In this document: piece by piece, positions 58,671 through 64,000 of the stretch
How positions within the stretch are numbered: position 1 is the first letter of the stretch
Layout of the letters: each line of letters opens with the position of its first letter
NCBI GenBank assembly: GCA_002344125.1
Contig: DDTQ01000008.1
Coordinates: forward strand, 314,305-378,304
Length of the DNA stretch: 64,000 nt
Origin: Ignavibacteria bacterium UBA2360
GTDB taxonomy: Bacteria; Bacteroidota; Ignavibacteria; Tepidaquicellales; OLB5
Direction of reading: 5' to 3'
Notes under the pieces: model-generated
What the model saw: only the letters and a program-made list of their open reading frames with translations
Told to the model about the DNA's origin: nothing
The model's database searches: none
Position numbers and translations under genes: made by a program

Positions 58671-60479
58671 TTGAGCGAAGAAAATTCAAAAAATACCGTT
58701 GAACCTGACGAAAATGAACAGGAAGAAGTATTAGGTAAAGCATACGATGCGCGCCTGATGAAACGCCTGATAAGGTACCTGAAACCTTATACAAAGTGGG
58801 TGGTACTTGCTATAGCGCTTACGGTTGGAGTTGCATTGCTGAGCACAGTAAGGCCGTACCTTACAAAGATCGCGATTGATGATTATATTGTAAACAAGGA
58901 TGCGCAGGGTCTTAAAAACATTATACTTGTTCTTCTGGGTACTCTGATACTGCAGGGTTTACTGCAATATACAATGACGTATCTTACTCAATGGATCGGG
59001 CAGAAAACTATCTTTGATCTCAGGATGGAACTTTTCAGGCATATCCAGAAGTTTTCAATGAAATTTTTCGACAAAAATCCGGTTGGCAGACTTGTTACAC
59101 GCCTTACAAATGATATAGAGGTATTGAATGAGATGTTTTCAAGCGGTATTGTTATGGTGTTTGCTGATGTATTTATTATCGGCGGAATACTATTCTTCAT
59201 GTTCAGCCTTAGCTGGCAGCTGACGCTCATTGCGCTATCTGTGGTATTTCCCCTGATCTACGCAACGGTAATTTTCAGGAAAAAAGTGCGTATAGCTTTC
59301 AGAGATGTACGGTTCTACCTTGCGAAGATGAATTCGTTCCTGCAGGAACACATCAGCGGAATACTTGTTGTGAAAATATTCAACAAAGAAAAACGTACTC
59401 TCAACGATTTTAAAAAGATAAACTACGATCACACAAAGGCCAATAAAAAATCGGTATTCTACTATTCTGTGTTCTTTCCCGTGGTGGAACTCATCGGCGC
59501 TCTCTCGGGCGCGCTTATTATATGGTATGGCGGCGGCGAAGCGGTGCAGGGCGCGCTGACAATTGGTATCCTTATCTCATTTATTCAGTATTCCGAAATG
59601 TTCTTCAGACCGATCCGCGATCTTTCTGAAAAATACAATATCATGCAAACTGCTATGGCTTCTTCCGAAAGGATTTTCAGGCTGCTTGACAGGCAGCCCG
59701 TAATAAACGATCCGCTGAAACCCGCGGAGCTGGGTGATTGCAGGGGTAATATTGAGTTTAGAAATGTTTGGTTCGCTTATGTTAAAGAAGATTACGTTTT
59801 GCGGGATATATCATTCAAAATAAATCAGGGTGAAAAAGTTGCCTTTGTTGGTGCGACAGGCGCAGGTAAATCTTCTATCATGAACCTGCTGTGCAGATTT
59901 TACGATACACAAAAGGGAGAAATTGCCATTGATGGCATTAACATCAAAGACCTGAAACAAAACGAACTTCGCAGAAATATCGGGCTTGTTGTGCAGGATA
60001 TATTCCTCTTCTCAGATTCAATTGCCAATAATATCAGTCTAAATAACAATGATATATCACCCGAAAAGATCAGAGAGGCAGCTTCTATCATTGGTATTAA
60101 TAATTTTATAGATAAACTCCCTCTTGGTTACGGTCAAAATGTGAAAGAGCGGGGAGTAACACTTTCACAGGGTGAAAGGCAATTGATCACATTTGCAAGG
60201 GCACTTGCTTACGACCCCAAAATTCTCATACTTGATGAAGCGACATCAAGCGTTGATACGCATTCGGAGATCCTGATACAGAAAGCTATTGATAAACTGA
60301 TGGACGGCAGAACATCTATTATTATAGCGCACAGGCTTTCTACAATTCAGAAGTGTGATAAAATAATCGTTATGCACAAAGGAGAAATAAGGGAAACCGG
60401 AACGCACCAGCAGCTTCTTGAGTATGGCGGAATATATTCCAAACTTTACCAGCTGCAGTATAAGGAATCATTTGCATGA
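58671..60479 (+). CDS. ABC exporter half-transporter, canonical catalytic site
   Basis: This 602-aa partner subunit starts at TTG 58671. An acidic N-terminal tail precedes six membrane helices. The ATPase domain has Walker A GATGAGKSS (about 394), signature LSQGERQ (about 498, with Gln in place of Gly), Walker B ILILDEATSSVD with the catalytic Glu, and H-loop IIAHRLST. In such heterodimers the hydrolysing site is formed by this Walker B and the partner's LSGGQ, which is intact. The spacing of 4 bp supports co-translation. The stop overlaps the rdgB start by 4 nt. Confidence 0.94.
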   Translation: MSEENSKNTVEPDENEQEEVLGKAYDARLMKRLIRYLKPYTKWVVLAIALTVGVALLSTVRPYLTKIAIDDYIVNKDAQGLKNIILVLLGTLILQGLLQYTMTYLTQWIGQKTIFDLRMELFRHIQKFSMKFFDKNPVGRLVTRLTNDIEVLNEMFSSGIVMVFADVFIIGGILFFMFSLSWQLTLIALSVVFPLIYATVIFRKKVRIAFRDVRFYLAKMNSFLQEHISGILVVKIFNKEKRTLNDFKKINYDHTKANKKSVFYYSVFFPVVELIGALSGALIIWYGGGEAVQGALTIGILISFIQYSEMFFRPIRDLSEKYNIMQTAMASSERIFRLLDRQPVINDPLKPAELGDCRGNIEFRNVWFAYVKEDYVLRDISFKINQGEKVAFVGATGAGKSSIMNLLCRFYDTQKGEIAIDGINIKDLKQNELRRNIGLVVQDIFLFSDSIANNISLNNNDISPEKIREAASIIGINNFIDKLPLGYGQNVKERGVTLSQGERQLITFARALAYDPKILILDEATSSVDTHSEILIQKAIDKLMDGRTSIIIAHRLSTIQKCDKIIVMHKGEIRETGTHQQLLEYGGIYSKLYQLQYKESFA

Positions 60480-61084
60480 ATTCGTTTATGAAAAAGATCT
60501 TCATTGCTTCAAAGAACAAAGGTAAGATCGAAGAGATACGCTCTTACCTGGCGGGTTTTGGCATTGAGATATTCTCTCTTCTGGATTCCCATGAATTACC
60601 TGAAGTTGAGGAAACAGGAGCCACATTTGAAGAAAATGCGCATCTGAAAGCAAAAGCTATTTTTGATATCGTTAAGATTCCGGTACTGGCAGATGATTCA
60701 GGATTGGAAACAGACTCTCTTGGTGGCAGCCCGGGCATTTATTCAGCCAGGTTCAGCGGTGAAGGCGCAACTGATGAAAGGAACAATCTGAAGCTGCTTA
60801 AAGAACTTGAAAATGTACCTGATGATAAACGAACCGCACGTTTTATATGTGTTCTTGCGCTTTATGATGGTATAAATTCCCGTTATTTTGAAGGGACCTG
60901 TGAAGGTAAAATTGCTTTTGCCTCCGCGGGTACTAATGGATTTGGATATGACCCGCTATTCATTCCGGCAGGATATGATCAAACATTCGGTGAGCTTGGC
61001 AGCACTGTAAAAACCAGGATATCACACCGTGCCAAGGCGCTTCGGAGTCTTAAAAAATTCCTTGATCTTGAAAAAAGTATGTAA
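60476..61084 (+). CDS. rdgB: XTP/dITP diphosphohydrolase (RdgB/HAM1)
   Basis: This 202-aa protein removes non-canonical purine triphosphates (XTP, dITP) by pyrophosphate release. Seen are IFIASKNKGKIEEIRSYL, VLADDSGLETDSLGGSPGIY with SARFSG following, and the C-terminal GTNGFGYDPLFIP and STVKTRISHRAKAL. Either the ATG at 60476 (ATGA overlap with the ABC gene) or that at 60488 (MKKIFIASK, closer to the family start) could be used. It is cytoplasmic. It is probably carried on the exporter transcript. Confidence 0.95.
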   Translation: MNSFMKKIFIASKNKGKIEEIRSYLAGFGIEIFSLLDSHELPEVEETGATFEENAHLKAKAIFDIVKIPVLADDSGLETDSLGGSPGIYSARFSGEGATDERNNLKLLKELENVPDDKRTARFICVLALYDGINSRYFEGTCEGKIAFASAGTNGFGYDPLFIPAGYDQTFGELGSTVKTRISHRAKALRSLKKFLDLEKSM

Positions 61085-61142
61085 TTTTTTAAGTATTGAA
61101 GATTTTTGAATATTTTTTTATGTTTGTAATCTCTTTAAAATT

Positions 61143-61217
61143 GCTGGCGTAGCTCAGTGGTAGAGCAGCGCACTTGTAATGCGCAGGTCGGGGGTTCAAC
61201 TCCCTTCGCCAGCTCCA
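61143..61217 (+). tRNA. tRNA-Thr (anticodon TGT), CCA encoded
   Basis: The acceptor arms GCTGGCG and CGCCAGC pair fully. The D-arm AGCTCAGTGGTAGAGC, anticodon stem GCGCA/TGCGC with loop CTTGTAA, and T-loop GGTTCAACTCC are all present. The discriminator T is followed by an encoded CCA at 61215-61217. Confidence 0.97.
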
Positions 61218-61222
61218 TAATA

Positions 61223-61249
61223 AAAACCCGTCATTTTGGCGGGTTTTTT
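61223..61249 (+). terminator. Terminator after tRNA-Thr
   Basis: Stem AAAACCCGTC and GGCGGGTTTT with a short T-rich loop, followed by a T-run; 5 nt after the encoded CCA. Confidence 0.9.
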
Positions 61250-61391
61250 CATTATTCCGGGTGTTTTTTACCGTAAATACATTAAAAATACAAAATTAAT
61301 GGGTTTTTTTAATTAAAATTGTAGTTAATTTTGTTTTACCGGGTATAACTCAACATTGTAATTTAACTCACCAAATTTCAGTTTCATATTT

Positions 61392-64000
61392 ATGCCGATA
61401 GCAAAAGTATTGATAGTAGAAGATGAGGCTATAACAGCTCTGGATATTAAGCGGACGCTTGAAAAGCTGAATTATGAAATTATCGGAATTAGTGACCGCG
61501 GCGAAGAGGCTTTGAAGATGATTGATTCAACTGACCCGGATATCATACTGATGGATATTACTCTTAAAGGTGAACTTGACGGCATAGAAACTGCCCGTCT
61601 CATGAATATCCGTAGCAAAATACCTATAGTATATCTAACCGCGCATTACGATGATGAAACCATAGAAAGATCCAAAACTACCAATCCTTACGGCTTTCTT
61701 CTTAAACCGTTAAATGACCGCGATCTGAATTCATGTCTGAGAATGGCGTTATTCAGATTTGACGCTGAGAATAAACTTCAGGATACTGAAAAACAGCTTT
61801 CAGAATTCAGGCAGTATAACGAAGTACTGTTCAACTCACTAAACGGAACAGCTCTGATAATTAATTCCGGGGGAATTATAACCGCTCTGAATGAAAAGGC
61901 TCACAAAGAAAAATTCCCCGTAGCTCATTTTTTGAATAACGAAATACGCAAGGTGTTTCCGGGCAGAACCGGAAACAAATTCAATCACCTTATTGAAGAT
62001 ACCTTGGCTTCAGGTAAAGATCATTCCATTGAACATATAATCAGAACCGGTGATAAAAAATATAAATATGAAACCAGGTTCATAAAATATTCCGAAAACG
62101 AAGTGATAGCCCTTTTTACCGAATTGACCGGGGGAACGGATATTGAAAGAGCGCTCAAAGAAAGCGAGTTAAAATACCGGAATCTTGTACAGAATTCACC
62201 ATTTTCTATAACAAGAGCGCTTATAAAACCAAACGTTTATGAATTTGTGAATGATGAATTCACAAAACAATCCGGTTACACCCTGGAAGAATTCAACGCG
62301 CTTTCTGATGAAGAATACAGGAATATGATATATCCGGATGACAGGCAAAGAATATCGAAAGAATATACATCCTGGATAAAAGGCGGCAGCAAAGGTTTGA
62401 AAAACCTGGTTTACAGAATTTATAATAAGAGCGGAAAGATTATCTGGCTTGATAGCTATCATTATGCCGATAGAGCACCTGATGGCTCAATTGTAGCCAT
62501 TAACCAGATCTATCTTAATATCAATAAGCAGAAAGAATCTGAAGAAATATTAAGTGAATCTAAACAATACCTTGATGCTTTTTTCCAGCAGTCACTGGAT
62601 GGAATTTTCATCGCAAAGATCGATCCGCCTGTCAAATGGATCAGTAAAAAAGGGACGGCAGCGGAACTTGATAACATAATTAAGAATGTACGGATAGTAA
62701 GGGCTAATAAACCTCTTGCAGAACAGTTTGGTTTGAGTATCCCTGAAGTACTTAAAACTAATTCGGTAAGCTATTATGGAAACGATAACAATGGAGTTAA
62801 GCAGCGGTGGAAAGAGTTCCTGGATACAGGTCACTCTCATATAAAAGAGTATTTCACCAAACCTGACGGTACAAGAATATTCATAGAAGGTGACTATTAC
62901 TGCCTCTATGATAGCCGGGGAAACTTCATGGGGTACATGGGACTTCAGCGGGATATAACCGACCGCAGGAATTCAGATGAAATGCTGAGGCTTAGTGAGG
63001 AAAAATTCAGAGCAGTGGCCGAATCAATGCCTGCTCAGGTTGTGATATTTCAGGATAATAAGTTTGTGTACGCAAATCCATATTCTGAAGTCATAACAGG
63101 ATATAAAACGGCCGAGATTCTTAAAAAGAACTTTTGGGATCTTGTACATGAAGATTTCAGAAATACCGCCAAAGAGCGTGGTGAAAAAAGGCAAAAAGGT
63201 GAAACTGTACCTGATAACTATGAAATGAAAATTATTGCCAAAAATAAACAGGAAAAATGGTTGAGTTACAGCGCGAGGATAATTGAATTTAACGGAAAAA
63301 AAGCTGTACTGGGAATTGCAACCGATATTACTGAAAGCAAACAAAACCAGGAAAAAATCAGGCTTAGTGAAATAAAGTACAGAAATTTTGTAGAACATAG
63401 TTCAGAAGGTATTTTCAGACTGGAATTCAATGTTCCGGTGTCAATCGATCTTGCAGCTGATGTACAGGTTGAGCTTATCAGGAAGAATGTATTTATTGCC
63501 GAGTGTAATAGTGTATTCGCAAATATGTACGGTGAGAACGAACCGGCGAAAATCATAGGTATTAATACAGGCTCGCTCAAATTTAAGAATCCGGATGAAA
63601 CAGCAAGGATACTGAAATTTGTAATGAATGAATACAGTATTATAGAGGATGAAGTTTCTGAATATGACGATAGCGGCAGGGAAAAGAATTTTGTTATAAA
63701 TATTGCGGGTGTCATTGAAGAGGGCTGCCTTACAAGTATATGGGGTGTGCAAAGGGATATCACTGAGAAGAAAAAATCCGAGGAAGCATTGAAGCGTTCA
63801 TTGCTTGAGAAGGACATTTTGCTTAAAGAGATACATCACCGGGTTAAAAACAATCTTCAGATTGTGACAAGCTTGCTCAAACTGCAGGCAGGATACGTGA
63901 AGGATGAAAAGATAAAGCAGCTGTTCAGAGAAAGCCAGAACAGGGTGCAATCTATGTCCCTGATTCATCAGAAATTATACCAAACCAAAGATCTTGCCCA
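61392..64000 (+). CDS. Receiver/multi-PAS hybrid sensor, HisKA_2-type kinase, 3' end outside window
   Basis: Open from ATG 61392 to the right edge (869 codons visible). It starts with a CheY-like receiver: acidic pair in LIVEDEAITALD, phospho-acceptor Asp in DIILMDITL, Thr in VYLTAHYDD and Lys in FLLKPLN. Several PAS domains follow (examples: ESELKYRNLVQNSPFSI, SKQYLDAFFQQSLDGIF, EEKFRAVAESMPAQVV, EIKYRNFVEHSSEGIF). The last visible part is a HisKA_2 dimerisation/phospho-acceptor region, LLKEIHHRVKNNLQIVTSLL, with HATPase expected beyond the edge. No membrane helix is seen, so it is a cytoplasmic sensor. The signals sensed are unknown. Confidence 0.93.
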   Translation, partial: MPIAKVLIVEDEAITALDIKRTLEKLNYEIIGISDRGEEALKMIDSTDPDIILMDITLKGELDGIETARLMNIRSKIPIVYLTAHYDDETIERSKTTNPYGFLLKPLNDRDLNSCLRMALFRFDAENKLQDTEKQLSEFRQYNEVLFNSLNGTALIINSGGIITALNEKAHKEKFPVAHFLNNEIRKVFPGRTGNKFNHLIEDTLASGKDHSIEHIIRTGDKKYKYETRFIKYSENEVIALFTELTGGTDIERALKESELKYRNLVQNSPFSITRALIKPNVYEFVNDEFTKQSGYTLEEFNALSDEEYRNMIYPDDRQRISKEYTSWIKGGSKGLKNLVYRIYNKSGKIIWLDSYHYADRAPDGSIVAINQIYLNINKQKESEEILSESKQYLDAFFQQSLDGIFIAKIDPPVKWISKKGTAAELDNIIKNVRIVRANKPLAEQFGLSIPEVLKTNSVSYYGNDNNGVKQRWKEFLDTGHSHIKEYFTKPDGTRIFIEGDYYCLYDSRGNFMGYMGLQRDITDRRNSDEMLRLSEEKFRAVAESMPAQVVIFQDNKFVYANPYSEVITGYKTAEILKKNFWDLVHEDFRNTAKERGEKRQKGETVPDNYEMKIIAKNKQEKWLSYSARIIEFNGKKAVLGIATDITESKQNQEKIRLSEIKYRNFVEHSSEGIFRLEFNVPVSIDLAADVQVELIRKNVFIAECNSVFANMYGENEPAKIIGINTGSLKFKNPDETARILKFVMNEYSIIEDEVSEYDDSGREKNFVINIAGVIEEGCLTSIWGVQRDITEKKKSEEALKRSLLEKDILLKEIHHRVKNNLQIVTSLLKLQAGYVKDEKIKQLFRESQNRVQSMSLIHQKLYQTKDLA

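Noticed and set aside
63266..63817. 183-aa minus-strand frame near the right edge
   Set aside because: Antisense to the long receiver/PAS/HisKA_2 frame.

Overview
The window comes from an AT-rich member of the Bacteroidota/Chlorobiota/Ignavibacteriota group, most likely an Ignavibacteria-type organism. The main evidence is ten secreted proteins that end in a type IX secretion (T9SS) sorting domain with the QNYPNPFNP motif and a GVYYYKL...ETKKMVLIK tail. The rest of the gene content agrees: hexameric glutamate dehydrogenase, groESL under a CIRCE element, and a B12-dependent mutase large subunit without its B12 domain. No single-gene identification of the species is claimed.

Region 1 (1-7.2 kb) is accessory. 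A minus-strand operon encodes a type I restriction-modification system (hsdM, a small GIY-YIG-like protein, hsdS) followed by a DUF262 protein cut by the left edge. Then come an orphan 266-aa gene, a 130-nt leader with interlocking inverted repeats, and a plus-strand module of HTH protein, HTH/zinc-ribbon protein and tyrosine recombinase.

Region 2 (7.2-29.4 kb) is the most unusual part. After small unknown genes, two paralogous YCF48-type T9SS proteins (10.3 and 28.1 kb) bracket a plus-strand cluster. It contains an N-terminal SpvB/TcB-like fragment, a PhoD-like phosphatase, a DUF6603 protein, and three large proteins (891, 1770 and 583 aa) with strong internal signatures but no function I can name. 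Four of these genes are spaced by 0-17 bp and the fifth by 53 bp, so they form one transcription unit. Near-identical 26-nt segments lie directly after the recombinase (7217) and after the second YCF48 gene (29412), which may mark the ends of an island. This cluster is my best candidate for an undescribed system.

Region 3 (29.4-47.6 kb) looks like ordinary chromosome: SDR enzymes, DUF2200, a secreted hydrolase, a VOC protein, a secreted glucose/sorbosone dehydrogenase-like protein, gdhA, a NUDIX hydrolase, an aldehyde dehydrogenase, a Cys-rich HMA-like protein, a methylmalonyl-CoA mutase-like large subunit with two SDRs and a PLD-like protein, a RelE-type toxin-antitoxin pair and groESL. It is littered with short palindromic repeats of several families, some inserted in reading frames, and carries two relics of duplicated gene 3' ends.

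Region 4 (47.6-56.7 kb) is a run of seven T9SS cargo genes; several have palindromic elements inserted in frame within the sorting domain. Region 5 (56.9-64 kb) has a heterodimeric ABC exporter with one degenerate ATP site, rdgB, tRNA-Thr(TGT) with a terminator, and a receiver/multi-PAS histidine kinase cut by the right edge.
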